64,000 bases of DNA from Symbiodinium microadriaticum. Taxonomy: Eukaryota; Sar; Dinophyceae; Suessiales; Symbiodiniaceae. Shown in pieces: positions 11,606-24,900 of the stretch. The notes beneath the pieces are model-generated. The model had not been told where the DNA came from. It made no database searches and saw only the letters and a list, made by a program, of their open reading frames with translations. A program made the translations under genes and the position numbers. The stretch covers positions 108,021 through 172,020 of the forward strand of contig LSRX01000367.1 of assembly GCA_001939145.1 (NCBI GenBank), read 5' to 3'. Numbering within the stretch: the first letter of the stretch is position 1; each line of letters starts with the position of its first letter.

Positions 11606-12388
11606 GGTTTGAGTCGGGCTGGGCTTCTTCCCCTTGAGGCAAAGCTCTGCGTGCGTCCAGTCATCCTGGGGCCCGTGCTGCTGTCGGGTAGCTGCGGCCT
11701 TTTAGTAGCCAGCCTTACTTTGTCCACGAACGTCGTGCAGAGCTACACTGACTTTGGAGCGGGCGTTGCATTTACCATGGGGCTCGCATTTTGCTGCTTG
11801 CTTTTCGCAGCACACCTGGGCCGCATCTTCTGTCGCAACCTGGACATGCTCCAACGGCAGCTATTGCAGTTCAGTATTGAGGATGCCAAATGCGCCTGCT
11901 GTGAGACGGACGATTGCAAACGGGTCGATCCCAAGACGGGCCAGCAGTTTGCGTGCGACCGAGAGGTTCTCCTGCAAGTCATTGCGGCTTGGTTTGGCAG
12001 CATCTCCAAGTTTGAGGCTTTGATCCATGGCGAAGTGAGAAGAGTTCTGTTCTGTGAACTTACCAGCGTACGCTTCATTTACGGGTATGTGTGTGCCGCC
12101 AGCATCTGCATACTGTGGTTTCATATGGATCAAGCTATGGGTGCCATCCATGCTGGAAGGATGTCAGCGAGTGAGGGGCGAGTAATGGCGTTCCGCTGGT
12201 TGGTTTGGTGGTTGGTCCTCGAACCTCTCCTCTTCATCGTCTTCGCTGGCTTTGCCTGGGCACTGCGCAAGCGCTGCAGCAGATACCTGGTTGTAGATCT
12301 TCTTGTAACGGTGCTGACCATGATTCCATCAGCTGCGATTTTTTTGGGCTACTGGGCTGTGCTTAAGCAACTAGTGACTCGCGTGTGA
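11606..12388 (+). CDS. Multi-pass membrane protein, intronless frame, 5' end undefined
   Basis: The frame opens after a TAG at 11600-11602 and runs 260 codons to TGA. The first in-frame ATG lies at about residue 57, inside a membrane segment, so the true start is probably in an upstream exon. Hydrophobic segments lie at about residues 18-37 (VILGPVLLSGSCGLLVASLT), 50-68 (VAFTMGLAFCCLLFAAHLG), 152-170, 195-215 (WLVWWLVLEPLLFIVFAGFA) and 230-250. Between the second and third is a soluble loop with a cysteine cluster (CACCETDDCKR) followed by CDREVLLQVIAAWFGSISKF. I recall similar loops in expanded, unnamed dinoflagellate membrane-protein families, but this is from memory and gives no function. 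The loop cysteines could bind metal or form disulfides. Lack of introns contrasts with every neighbour and suggests either a large terminal exon or a retrocopy. Confidence 0.75.
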   Translation, partial: GLSRAGLLPLEAKLCVRPVILGPVLLSGSCGLLVASLTLSTNVVQSYTDFGAGVAFTMGLAFCCLLFAAHLGRIFCRNLDMLQRQLLQFSIEDAKCACCETDDCKRVDPKTGQQFACDREVLLQVIAAWFGSISKFEALIHGEVRRVLFCELTSVRFIYGYVCAASICILWFHMDQAMGAIHAGRMSASEGRVMAFRWLVWWLVLEPLLFIVFAGFAWALRKRCSRYLVVDLLVTVLTMIPSAAIFLGYWAVLKQLVTRV

Positions 12389-12396
12389 ACGCTACT

Positions 12397-13204
12397 TACT
12401 CCAGATAGCCCTTTCCCACTTCAGCACCACAGGGAGTGGTAGGAGAAGGAGTACGATGCATTGCATCAATGACAGCAGTTTCCAGAGCTGGCACCGGTGT
12501 AGTACATTTATTTGTATGTGTTGTTTTTGGGTGTGTATTCTTTAGAGCAGGCAGAATCCTGTTTTTCTTGGTACTATGCTGCCCAAGTCTCAATTTTTAT
12601 GACAAATCCAAGGCTTGAGCGTACTCGAGCAACGCCTGGATAGCGCACGCTCTGTCACAGGTGGACTCATCTTCGCTGCTGTTGTGGGGACCAGCTCTGT
12701 TTGCGCCTGGCTTGCCGTTTGCAAGTTCCTTCCTCGGGGCCTGCCAAAGTTCTCTTGAGTAAGGTTTACATGCGAGCCGTATGGCCCAGGACGGTGGTAA
12801 TCGTTCAATTTGACGGTGATGTACACTTCCCTTGCTCGTTTCGTTGCGGCAACATCTCTGCGCCTCATGCGAAAATCAGCCTTGTTGGCAGACCATGACT
12901 CGTCTTAGTTTAGTGTATGAAGCGAAAGCCAAACCTGAAGCCCGGTCACTTCGACTGTAGGCCATAGTCCTGTACACCCCAATCCGTTAGATGTCCTCCG
13001 AAACTCCAAAATCCCCAATGCGAGTGGAACAAGGGGTTCCAGGAAGCATGGTCCAGGATTTCTCGTTGTTTTGGGATGTGATATCCTGACTGCTTTTCTC
13101 AAGGCCAGACCAGGAAAGCGTGAGGTGCAAGACATGCGAAGGCGTAACCCAGGTAAACCCTACAAAACCTGTATCACTCAGCCCCTGAGACCCCTCCTGC
13201 CAAG
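12397..13204. other. Downstream flank, with one short hydrophobic frame
   Basis: This is probably the 3' UTR and spacer after the membrane protein. At about 12660-12756 one frame reads GGLIFAAVVGTSSVCAWLAV and then stops. That is a membrane-helix-like piece that might be a decayed copy of a C-terminal segment. Nothing else is convincing. Confidence 0.3.
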
Positions 13205-13662
13205 ATGTGCTCGCCGGCTCAGGTCCTGAACACTTCCGAATTTTGATACGTTTTGTAGAGCCTAAACCTAGCCAGCTCTTCGAAGAGCATGGAATGCTCC
13301 ACCGTAGCCCTCGGGGTCGGCGGAGGCTTCGGCAAAAGTTCGAAAGGACTCCTCTGAGAGGAACTGAAGCAGGACGTCGACGACGACGAGGATGATGGTG
13401 GTGGTAGTGGTGATGATGATGGATCATGGATGGTGAATGGTGGGTGATAAGCTTTGAATGGTGATTACGATCTTTCCAGATACACGGGATTTTTCTTCGC
13501 AGTATCGCGCTTGCTACCCAGTCCGTGGGCATGGATGCTTATGTTGAACCGTGTCCGCTTCCCGCCGTCCTGAGGGAATCATTCTCTAAAGTTTGGGCTC
13601 GAACAGATGACCACGCGTTTGACAAAAGTCGTGGATCTGACCACACCGGATGAAGCCTCACA

Positions 13663-13702
13663 TCCGGTTAGCCCTAAACTCTAAACCCTAAACCCTAATG
13701 TA
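13663..13702 (-). repeat. Short telomere-like CCCTAAA block
   Basis: The + strand reads AGCCCTAAACTCTAAACCC and then TAAACCCTAA, that is, TTTAGGG-type units on the minus strand. It lies about 60 bp before the first well-supported exon of the SR-rich gene. Confidence 0.8.
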
Positions 13703-13760
13703 CTAACCCGCTTCGAATGCAAGGAGCTCCGGGCCCTCAAAGCCCTCAGTTAGCCCAAAG

Positions 13761-16700
13761 GTCAAGACCGTCACAAACAAGGAGAAGGACGAGCTCGTCG
13801 CCAAGCAGGCGCTCAGCGGAAACAACAGCAGTCTGTTTTCCTTGACCTTGTCGGGCTCTGCCAAGAAGCTTTGATGGCTTACAAAAGCCAAAGCAACCTG
13901 GGTTCATTCTCATTGACTGGGGGCGTTACAGAGCTTTGTGGTCTGCCTCACCAGGCCAGACGAATCTTCATTCAATGCGTTTTTTGTGCACGAGGGGGGG
14001 GGGGGAGTTTACTGGTTGTGGGTGGTGTTTCAGAGGTTAAAGCATCATTGAGTGTCCTTGGGCTGTTGGCTTCTTTTCATGGCTTTGTAGATGGGGAGGT
14101 TTCTGAACTGCAGAAACCCGGATAGTCCCGTTTGGTTTGATCATCTGCAAAACGGCAAAACGTGTGGAACCACTAACTTGCAGGAGAGCGGAAGCAGCCC
14201 ACAAAACCGTAAAACCTAGTAGATCCCAGCAGCATCCTTCTGCATCCGTGCGATGCTTTAACAGTTCCTCGCAACGATTCGTCCGCCCTAAGACTTGAAA
14301 GTTTGGGGTGAGCTCACGCGATGTGCCTAGGGCTGAAAGCAGCCGCTCGTACAATGCAGGATTGCTAGGAGTTAGTATCTAAGTTGTGTGGTGCATTTTC
14401 GAAGCCTGTGGGCTCGTTTATAAAATGGGATGTTGGAATTGGCGTGGCATAGTTTTGAATCTGGGCGCGACTTTGAGTCCCTGTCCCAAGCTCTGCCTGA
14501 GTGCTGAAACACAAAACAAGTGGATGCAGCCTTCATCGTAACTCCCCACATGCGATGCACTTTACCCGGCAACATATAGGGCCTGCAAACCGAGTCCCAA
14601 ATTTTTGAAGCTCTTGAACACGTCCTTAGTTCGCTTCGAGCGTGCAGGGCGATAAGGGCGATGCTGGCTCGGAAGACACGTCAAAAGACAAGAAGGACCA
14701 GACGAGAGCTTAAGGTTTTAGTTAGGGACTCGTGGCTCTAGGAATGTTTCAACTCCAAGTGCCTAGGGCAATGGGCCGCTTGGGGTTCGGTTTTTGCTCA
14801 TCTCATTCCCAAGTCTTGGTGCGCTCCGGCATTAGATCTCCTCTGAACCTCGGCTTATAGGTAGTCGGCTCAAACTCCTCGGCGTAATTCTTCAACGCGA
14901 GATGTTTCAGTCTTGAATTCGATGCCGGACCTACCTACTGTAAATAAGATCCCGGGGCCATATACTAGGCGGCAGAACTCCTGGATCTTCCAGGCTGCCG
15001 CTTGAAATCCGAAGTCCTATCCTCTTCAAGTCCGCTCACAGGATTGTAAGTGCCTAGAGTTCTCGACTCAAGGCCACATCGAAATGCAGAAAAGGAGTCC
15101 AATCTCTTTTTCGTTTTGGTGTGCTTGTTTCGCATCTTGTTCCCTGAATCAACCCTGCACCACCAGGTGAGTCCCGATGTCTGAAACTCTGACGTGCACA
15201 GGAGAAGGCTGACAAGGACAAGCGAAGCCGTGGCTCGATCCAATCACTACCACTATCAGTGACTATCAGGGCTTAGGGGCTCCCGTAGCCTCCTGATTTG
15301 GAGAGATGAAGCCCTTAAGGCTGCATGGCCAGGCGCTCGCCATTGGGGGAGTGCGGTCAGGGGCATTGAAGTCTTATAGCCTGGCAAGGTACGGTAAAGC
15401 ACAGGGGCGGCATGTAAGAATCAAGGAGGAACCTCGCCCCTTTCGGCTTTACCATCGCCTGCCAAGGAAGCGGCAGCAAGAAGTCCAAGCGCAGCCAAAG
15501 CGGCAGCAAGCGAAAAAGAAGCAGCAGCAAGCGCAAGCGCAGTCGCAGCGGCAGCAAAAGGCAGCTTGGTTGCATCTGAGGAAACCTTCGCAGCGTCGTT
15601 TGGCCTCCTCTCAACCGCTACAAGGCTACAAGCATGTCTTTTGCGACTGTCGCTTAGCCCCAAGACACCGGACACCTCCCGCGCCCTGACCCTCGACGAC
15701 ACTTTAGTAGCTATGGCCCCTTAGACCTTTATGGGCCAGGCTCTCAGCAAACTATCTATCCACCAACAAAATGCACCCGAGACTCTGGACCTGTTTTCTA
15801 TCTCAAAGGAAGCGCAGCCGCAGTGGCAGCCGGCGCAAGCGCAGCCGGAGTCGCTCCAAGCGAAAGCGCAGCCGAAGCTCCGCGACAGCGATCGAGGGGT
15901 AGGTCTCAGGGTCTGGCCTTCCAAACCTCTGATGCCCTGCAGCTTCCTGAGTAAAGCACAAGGTGTTTGTTGTATTGCCGTGCTTGAGCTTTCTGGAGGG
16001 AAGGCTTCACTAAATCACTGGCTGCCAATCTGCACTGCATCGTCTTGATGGCCCATGTCTTTCCACTTCAATCATCCCTCGACAACAGAAGCCACTTTGT
16101 GACGAAAGGATACGAAAGGCCTGCGGTGCCCAAGCCCAAGCCCAAGCCCCCTGTTCTTTCGACCCAATCACCTCGAGCACCGTCTTGGTACTGAGCTCTC
16201 GACACGCTCCGACCGAGGTCGAAGTGGACGCAGAAGGAGAGGGTGCGGCGTGTGGCTGATCTTCGCATTAGAAGGTCGACCAAGTCGAAGTGTTCGACTT
16301 CACGTCCGAATCACTTCAACTTCATGGAGTTCGCACTCAGGGCGAGGTTTGGACGAAGGAATTGAGTGCTGCCCCCTTTCGAACTCCAGCAGCGGGTCTG
16401 GCCTTGTCGACTGAGTCCGGAGCCCGAAGCTTGTAATCTTAATCCTTGGGTTCCAGTCCTCGTGCAGGGTCAACAACACATACTCGAGCAGAAGATCAAC
16501 CAACAACAACGTAGAACGCACTAAACGACTGCTGCTAATCATCAAGCTTGGCGAATCTTGGCGACAAACAGCTGTGGTGTACCCATGGCTTGAAATTTGA
16601 AATTACGATTCGCCGCGTGGTTTGCGCAGGAGTAGGAAGAGATCGCGAAGCAGAAGAAAGGACAGTAGCAGCCGGGCTCCCTGTACTCTCAGGGTCACAG

Positions 16701-18890
16701 GGTCGACCGACTCGCTGATTCAGGGTTCGGCGGGTATCTTGTTGCATGCAAGTTAGGTCTTCTGCGGGGGGGGGGGGGGGGGAGGGCAGCAAAGCTGCAG
16801 TTGTCAGCGGTCTTGTTGCTTTCGCTACACTTCTGTTCGATGTACCAGTGCACCAGCTGCATTTTTCTGAATATTCACCGCTCTATCTGCCACCCGATGC
16901 ATCTAGCAATCCTTCTGCTTAGGAAAGGACAACCTGCCCTTGCTCCTCAGTTTGAGGCTTGGGATGATGGCGATGGCAATGGTGATGGTGGTGATAGTAT
17001 GTTGATGAGAAAAACGAGTAAATAATAACAACGAGAAGCAATCCTGAGGAGCTTCCAGATCAGGCCTTCTGCTTCCATTGTAACACCACCGTAACGTGAA
17101 AGGCTTCGGTTTCGCAGATTCGTGGAGCATTTCTGTTATTGAGCAATATCTTGGCAATCGCCTATCATCTCGCATAATTTCCGTAGATTCTTTCAGGTCT
17201 TGTGTTGGCCAAACAGTTTTTGTTCGGCTTTGTAGCTTTGAGGATGTTTTCGGAGAGGTCATCGGCCTCGAAGCAAAAACGCATCCTCGAAGGGTCCGAG
17301 TCGCAAGAGCAAAGCTTTCTTTGCAGGTCTATCCCCAATCCCCCGACAAACCGTCCTTTCGGTTTACCATGAGGCCGCGGGCGTAGGAAGCGCAGCCGAA
17401 GCCGGCGGCGGCGGCGCAGTGTGGCACCCAGAAATGTGAGATTTGAGGTAGTTCTTGAAGGCATGCTTACTTGGGGATGCAGGATCGGTCAGCAGATGTA
17501 GTAAGCTCGGAAGCCAGGAAGTCAGAAGCAGCCAGAACTCCAAAGCCTGGCCAAGCGAGGCAGAAGCGGCAGTAGGAGTCGTAGCAAGAGCCGGAACCGC
17601 AAAGACAAGGACTGACGGAGGGCAATGGTGTTTGGGCCGGTCCAGGTTCAATCTGGTTCAATAGGAGCTATTGAATGACTGAAAATCCATATCCGTATTG
17701 TATTTCTGGTTTGGCTGGTGGAAGTAGTAGAACGAGTCGTAAGGCTTGAAGCTGAGCAATCTTGAGGCTTGTCCTGTCACACCGTCAATATGTCTTGGGG
17801 TACAGAGCCGATGGGCTGAGGATGTGAGCATGTCAGTGAGGATAGCATAACATGCCGTAATCTTCTTCAGCCAACTTACTTCTTGCCCAGGTTCGTGATT
17901 TCATATAGCGATGCTTCAGATGGGGTCGCCGTGTTTCAACAACAGGGGCTCGAGGCACAGCCCGCAGCCCTTGAACTGAAACAACTGCTGCTTGTCAGGA
18001 CAGAAAAAAGAAGAAAAGCCGTAGCAGCAGCCGAAGCAGTGAGCTCAGTCGCAGCCCCCAAATCCACACCCAACAACCGTGAATCTGGAGACAAAAAGTT
18101 GAAACCCTGAGATCCGTGGACGGATCCTGGCCCCAGTCACAACTCAGCCACTCAAACACTCAAAGCTATCCCAACCCCAGCTCCGGTACAGAATGAGAGA
18201 AGTTTGGGGGAAGTTGCACTGAGGTCGCAGCCGCAAGCGAAGAAGAGATAGCAGCGGAAGCCGAAAGAAGAAGGATAAGGAGTCTTGGATGGTGTTGAGT
18301 TCGGAGGCTTTGAAAAGCTTGAAGACTTTCCTTCCGCTTGCAGGGTTGAGAGTCCGGGCTTCGCAGGTGGCATTGCGCAACAGAAGTTGCGAATTGTGCT
18401 GTGAGCTGCTAAGGAGAAGGAGAAGGAAAAGGCCCGCAGGGTGGGATTGACCTTCCACCCTTCTTTGTTTGCAAAGAAGGCGGTAGCAAAATTCGCAGAC
18501 TGACCCCGGTGGTCGAAGTGATGGGTCTGGTGACCATGGCGACGATGATGATCGCGGCCATTGTCTTTATCATTGGTATTCCTATTACCATGCTAAACAC
18601 TTAATATCGTTGTCGCTACTATACTGACAACCAGTATTGATGCTTATGAGTGCCACCGCCTTCATCATCACCCCACCTCATCATCACGATCATCATCACC
18701 ATCGCCATCTTCGTCACCGTCTTCTTCTTCTTCTTCTTCATCATCATCATCATCATCATCATTGTCAGCGTCACCGTCATTGTCACCATCACCAGAAACG
18801 CCACCACCACCACCATCCTCCTCCTCCTCCTCATCATCATCATCATCATCATCATCTTCACCTTCATCATCTTGACCTTCACTTTCATCA

Positions 18891-18931
<41 letters not shown>

Positions 18932-21900
18932 ATCAACATCATCATCATTTGTTAGTATCATCATCATCATCATCATCATCGTCTTCGTTGTCGTCGTCAT
19001 CATCATCATCATCATCATCATCATCTTCATATTCTTCGTTGTCATCCTCATCATCATCCTCCTCATCATCATCAGCCTCATCATCACCGCCATCGCCATC
19101 AACACCATCATCACCATCATCATCGTCATTATCATCATCATCATCATCATCATCGTCTTCTTCTTCTTCTTCTTCATCTTCGGCTTCAGCTTCATCTTCA
19201 TCGTCTTCGTCATCATCATCGTCATCAGTATGGTCTTGGCGGCGGTGGTGGTTGTGGCGATTGAGGTTGTATTTCCTGGCGTTGGTGGTGGCGCCTGATG
19301 CTAAAGATGGTGATGAGGAGGTGAAGAGCGATGACACAGAGCGCAAGGTGCGCAAGCACTGCCATCCCGGGCATAGGTCAGCATCAGAGTGGTAGCAGTG
19401 TATTGGGTCCCCTAACAACCAGGCGTATGTTTCTTTTGACGACGTAGAGAACTAAGAAAATTTCAGGTGCTCCGGAAACCTGCATGCCCGGAGTCGTCCA
19501 ACCGGTGAAGCCTGGCAGTTCCACACCTACTTGCAGGAATCATCAGGTCTTGCCACCTTCTGTATACAATGAGATGAGCCAAGGGCGGTCATCAAGTTAG
19601 AACGAAGTCTTTTGGCACCAGCAGGGTCTGATGTTGCAAGATCAGGATGGGCTGTAGATTGAAACAAAAGCGGGGTCACGGCGGGAGCTTGCATTCGCAG
19701 AGTTCTCGCAAAAGGTGCAGTCTTGTGAGTCCTGAGTCCTATGCCTGTGACCAATACTGCGAATCGCTAGCGGGGAGAGATAAGGTTGTTTAGATGCCAC
19801 TCTCTGAAGCTGCTGGCGAGCATTCAGGAGAAGGAGAAAGATAAGAAGAAAAAGAAAAAGCCAGAGCCTCAGCTGTCTTGATGATGCTTGTGGTCTGGAT
19901 GACAAACGGAACTCTGACTTCGCGGAGGCGTGCAGCTGCAAAAGTGTCTATGACCTGCTCCTCCCCACCACTGCCTGGACTGAAAAAGCATTTCTTCGCA
20001 AATACCCAAAACAAAACCACGGTGATTGCCCTATGAGGACGACGACACATCATGTACTGCCATGTATAATCTGTCCGGTACGGACTCCTGTCCACAAAGT
20101 ATCAGCGTCCGCGGAGATATGTGTCCAGCGGTGCTGCACTCAGGTCAAAATCCAGCAGCGATGACAGTCAAGCTGACTGGTTTGGGCTGGAAGATTTTGG
20201 CTTGCTGCTTGCTTAACGCCAGGTGCAAGATTTGTCACCCTGCAGTGGCACAAGAGGGTTGTAGAGATCCTTGGGTGGTATAGGATTGACAGTTGGCGCC
20301 AAGCATGAGCCCAGGACCAGACTCGAGACAGGGCGATGCATTCTGGAATTGTCCTGTAAAGGTTTGCAAGCTTTGTTTCCGGAGAGTGGAAATCTCTAAC
20401 TTTAAGGAGCCTTGCCCATTTTGCCCCTGTGAGCAGACCTCAGCAGGCCGAGAGTCCTAGAGGGTGCCTTTGGACGGGTTGGGATTGCTGTTTAGCTTGT
20501 TTACAGCATCGTGCAATCATTCGCCATACTCAGGGCCTACGCTTTTGGGTTTGACTCAAAAATTTCATTGCGATTCGGCAAAGGCGCAAGAAGAAGCATT
20601 TACAAGAAACATGTCACATGTGACAGAAACTCGTTTGCCACCAGAAAGAGTTTAGGCTGTCAGTCTATCTGTGAATGGTTTTGGGTTCATTGTACTGAGT
20701 GCGTCGGACACAAATCGCGAGCTTGGAACTGAGCAAAAGAGGTTTCTGCTTCTCCTGCCAAACACAGAGACCAAAGCTCAAGACTCTGAGCCGTGCATCA
20801 GCGGCCAGGCGATAGCTCCGAAGAGGCGACGATCCTGTGACCTTTTAGGGTTAGGCTCTTGAAGGGCTGCAGCATTGCAAGATTGTGAGCTGCAGGCAGA
20901 GCGTCTAAGACATCTCCTCCAAGTCTTTCGCGCTTGGAATGGATCAGCCTTGGTGAGATTTAGACTGGTTTCTAGGAACATGGGCGTGTGTCTACAATTT
21001 AGGACAATTTCGGACGTCTGTTATTCTACCTTTGCATGCTCAGAGGTTTTGTCTTGTGGAGAGACTTGTAAGATCTGCCAGGTTTGGGTCCGGGCTGTTC
21101 TTTCGACATCTGAGAACGTCGGCATGTGGAAAGGGCAGCATCTCTGTCTGCCCATAGATATCATCGAGATTGATGGTCAAGCTTGGAGTCTTGCTCTCGA
21201 CATTGATACACATAACGATTTCTGATCAGCCTGGAGGCGGAAGCCGTCTCCTTCTGACCTCGTGCCCCTAGCAGGACAAGAAGAAGAAAAAGGCCGACAG
21301 CAGCGATGATAACGACTCCGACGATGACGATGATGAAAAAGAGAAGGAGAAATCCAAGGAGAAAGCAGACAAGGTGCTGCAGCCTACTCTCAGCATCCAA
21401 AACCCGAGTCTCAGGGGCTGGGGAGCTGAGAGTTCAGGCTGTCAGGTTTTAGGATGCCGAAGTTGCGGAAAGACCCTAGAAGTCTCGTCAAGATCTGCCC
21501 TTGGCTTCGAGCCACAGGCATGCGCCGCTGCAGCCTTTAAGCACAAAAGCTGGAACCTTGGTAGGACGACGAGTCCAAGTCGGATGATGTGGAGGAGGTG
21601 AAGCCAGAGGCCAGAACCAAAGCTGGAGCTTTAGTGTTAGGCACTTCAGGACTTCATGAATTCAGGTGTTTAGATGTGGTTTCGATGTCAACCGCCGGCG
21701 AGTTCCCAGGTACCGAGCCTGCACCGGCCTTTCAAAACCAGAACGAACCTAGAAAAGGAGGGCTAAGTTGGTGGCCAGATGTGCAGATCAAGACACAGAT
21801 CTTGGACTCTTCCAGAATCTTCAAGACCCAAGTCCGTGGCCTTGTCCCGCAAGCAGGACCCCAGCAAGAAGCTGGAGGAGGAGGCTCGTAAAAAGGCCGC

Positions 21901-24900
21901 CAAGGCAGGGGAAGTATGGATAAATTCAGGAAGCCGAAAGGACAGAGAGCTTCTTGATAGTGCTATGTCGGGAGATACCTTCTGCCAGGCTCAGCAGCTG
22001 CCTACTGCTCAGGATTCCCCTAAAGATGGAAACCCTGCAATAAATCTTCTTCTGCAACGTGACCCTCCATCCTTGCATTTCTGCAACCCCGCTGCATCCG
22101 AGTCGCAGACTTTAAGCTCCGAAGCCGGCGAAGCCATAAGCTCTAACCTCCGAAGAATTCCCGACCCCAACCAAGGCAGTGCTTATAAGTTTAAGAATCG
22201 TGTGAAGATCTGAAATCCGTCAAAGCTTGATAGTCCTGACCCTTGAAAACCATGCCACCCGCTCAAAACCCCCTAAGCCCGCACTTTGAACCTTGAAGTC
22301 ATGGACAAAGCCCAGCAACGATTGAAGCTCCTTCAGAAGCCGACTCCTGTCAAGCCTTCAAGCCTTGTTGAATCTTGGAAAATGTAACGAAGGCCGCGGA
22401 AGAGGCCCAGGCGGCTGCCGCGAAGCTCGCGGCGGAAAAGGCCGAGGCAGCTGCCAGGCAGGGCCTTCTCGTTACATGTTTTTTTCTAATGGTTTTTGTT
22501 TGGGGTGATTAGGGTTTGCGGTCTGGGTGAGGCTGGGCTATGGATTTTGGGGAACATGTTTGCGAGCTTCAACTTTCGCAGGCTTGCTGGCTTGAGGCAA
22601 GATTTCGCGGTTCGGGCTTTGGCTTTTGAAGATTCTTCATGATGTGCTGGCCTGACGGCCTTGGACCTGGAGGCACAACCCTTCAGGCTTGCCTTGACCC
22701 CCAAAACCACAAAGCCAACCCTAAACCCTCAATCCTGACCCCCAGCTCATGTCTTGTCATGAGGCAAAAGCAGCGGGAAAGCCTCACCAAGGCCACGGAT
22801 TTGCACTGGTTCGTTAAGGAATTTTTGGCTTCTGTGACAGTCTGACACATTGCTTGTTTTTGTTGTTTCTTCCTTCTCGGTGGTGCCCCTCATGCATCAC
22901 TCTTCATTTTGTGGCGTCTCTTGGAGTGGAATTCTGCACAGACTCCGATGACGTTAGGATTACTTGCAAATGTTTGCACCTGAAGGGCATTATGCGATTG
23001 GGACCTGCTCGGCTGGCAAATCCCACTCCAACAGAGTAGCTTCTGTCAACAGGAGACCGAAGCGAATGCAGCCTAGCCTCAAAATTCTGAATGTTGTTCT
23101 GTCCCCTACGCCATCAAAGCCATTTCAATAGGACATCCTTTCTAGGAGAAGGAGTTTACGGACTTCTTTCGCTTCGAAAGGAGTCGCCTCACGTCCCTGC
23201 CATCTGCAGTTCCGTCCCCTTACATAGTCGCTTGACGCAGATGACAGAAACAATTAAGAATCTGATGCCACTTGGGGATGTTGGGGGATAAGGTACAAAA
23301 CCATCGGTGGCTTTTACTAATACATAACCTAGAAGCATCTACGAGCATGAACTCATGCAACGAGTGATTTAGCACGCGCATTAAGCTCTGAGAGGAGCAG
23401 TATCTCCCGCACGACGACTGGTGATCCCGACACTTCAGAGAGCAGTCGAGCTGAAGAGGTTATCTTGGGCCCCAAGTCCGTAAACTTCTCATGGCCTGAC
23501 TTCTCCGAAAGCCACAGCTCTCCTCAAGCTTAGCTGCGGAGGCCGCCGCCAGCGCTGCCAGTGCCGCCACAGCGGCCGCCGCTGAGGCGGAGGCAGAGCT
23601 TTGCACTGATACGCAGGCCGCAAGCAAGTCTTCGGGCACTTGGAACTTAGCAGCACGACTTGGTTCTCGCTGGCTCGGTAGAATACGTCCCAGTGTGTTT
23701 TCTTTTTTTCGTATCGTGATGCAAAGGTCTGCTGGCACGGGTCTTGTTGTAAATTCTGTCGGGTCTACATTTGGGCCCTTGGTTTCCTTTATTCACTAGA
23801 CTATGAAGAGGTGACGAGTTTGTCGTTCAAAAATCTCTTTTCTCGAGTGTGAGTTGCCACAGTGCACCTTAAATGGATGCAGGAGCGAACATTGGTGTTT
23901 CCTAGAGTTTGGAGTGTACTCGTTTTATGTATGTGTTCCAGGGCTGACGTCGGCATCTTTAATCTTGAGTGGTCCGGCATTCAGAGGTCTGACGCTGCCT
24001 AGGATCATCCGGGGTTGATTTCTTGCCTTGCGAGGAATACGCAGGCATCGCCAAGGCCAAGAAGGCCGAAGCCGACAAGGCCCCCCGCATTTTCTGAAAG
24101 TGTATCCTGGACCTTGGGTCCCGCTCGTTGACGATCCTCGCTCGTTGGGAGCCCCTTTGAGGGATTCATTGTTTTCAGCTATTTCGCTCTTCAGATGGAA
24201 GCAAACAGTAGAGAGCGAGACAGAGAGAGAGAGAGAGAGACTCAACATAGTCGAACTTGCCTGTGCATGCTTTTACGTGTGAAGCCTTTGTCGATGCCAA
24301 CTTGAGATCGCGGAAATCGGCATGGTGATAATTACTTGCCGCTTTTTATTCAGATTCAGGATTTCAAGTTGGTCTCTCACAGTTTGCCTCAAAGACACGT
24401 CCATGAACATCATGGGTGGGCCTGTCGGCCCGGGGACTTTCGAACGTTCCCCATCCCCGGGAGGGAGGGGGAGAGAGAGAGAAAGAGAGAGATAGAGGGA
24501 GGGGTGGGGTGCGAGGCTCTTTCTCTGAATAATCGTTCATGCCCGTACTGGGAGTACACAAATCATTGCAGATGTTTTGGCAATTTTGCCCGCGGCACGG
24601 AGATCGGTGCTTTCGCTCGGAGCAAGGATCCTCTGCATCCCATTCCCCTTGCCGCAAAGGCGGAGAAGCACTCCGCGTCCAAGGCTACTAAGGCCAGTCT
24701 GAGGGTTTTGCGGCTGCAGCAATTCTTTGAGCTGTCGGAGCACAGGATTTCCGAACCCCAACTTTCGAAACGTACTTTTGTACCACAGGCCTGTTGTGAG
24801 CTGTAGCGGCCCTAATCCCGCACATTTCGCCGCAGGCTGGGCCCTGAAGCTCCTGAAGTGCTTACGTTTTGGGCAAACGTGCTTTTTGCGGGTTTGAGTC

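Noticed and set aside
17607-17615. TGA at 17613 as end of the SR gene
   Set aside because: The next exon at 17999 continues the Arg/Ser composition in phase after an AG, and a GA donor matching dinoflagellate practice removes the stop.
18637-19418. Long frames of 157-252 codons on both strands
   Set aside because: They are made almost wholly of a TCA-type triplet array, which is stop-free in most frames; the array sits between two good exons and has no codon variety.
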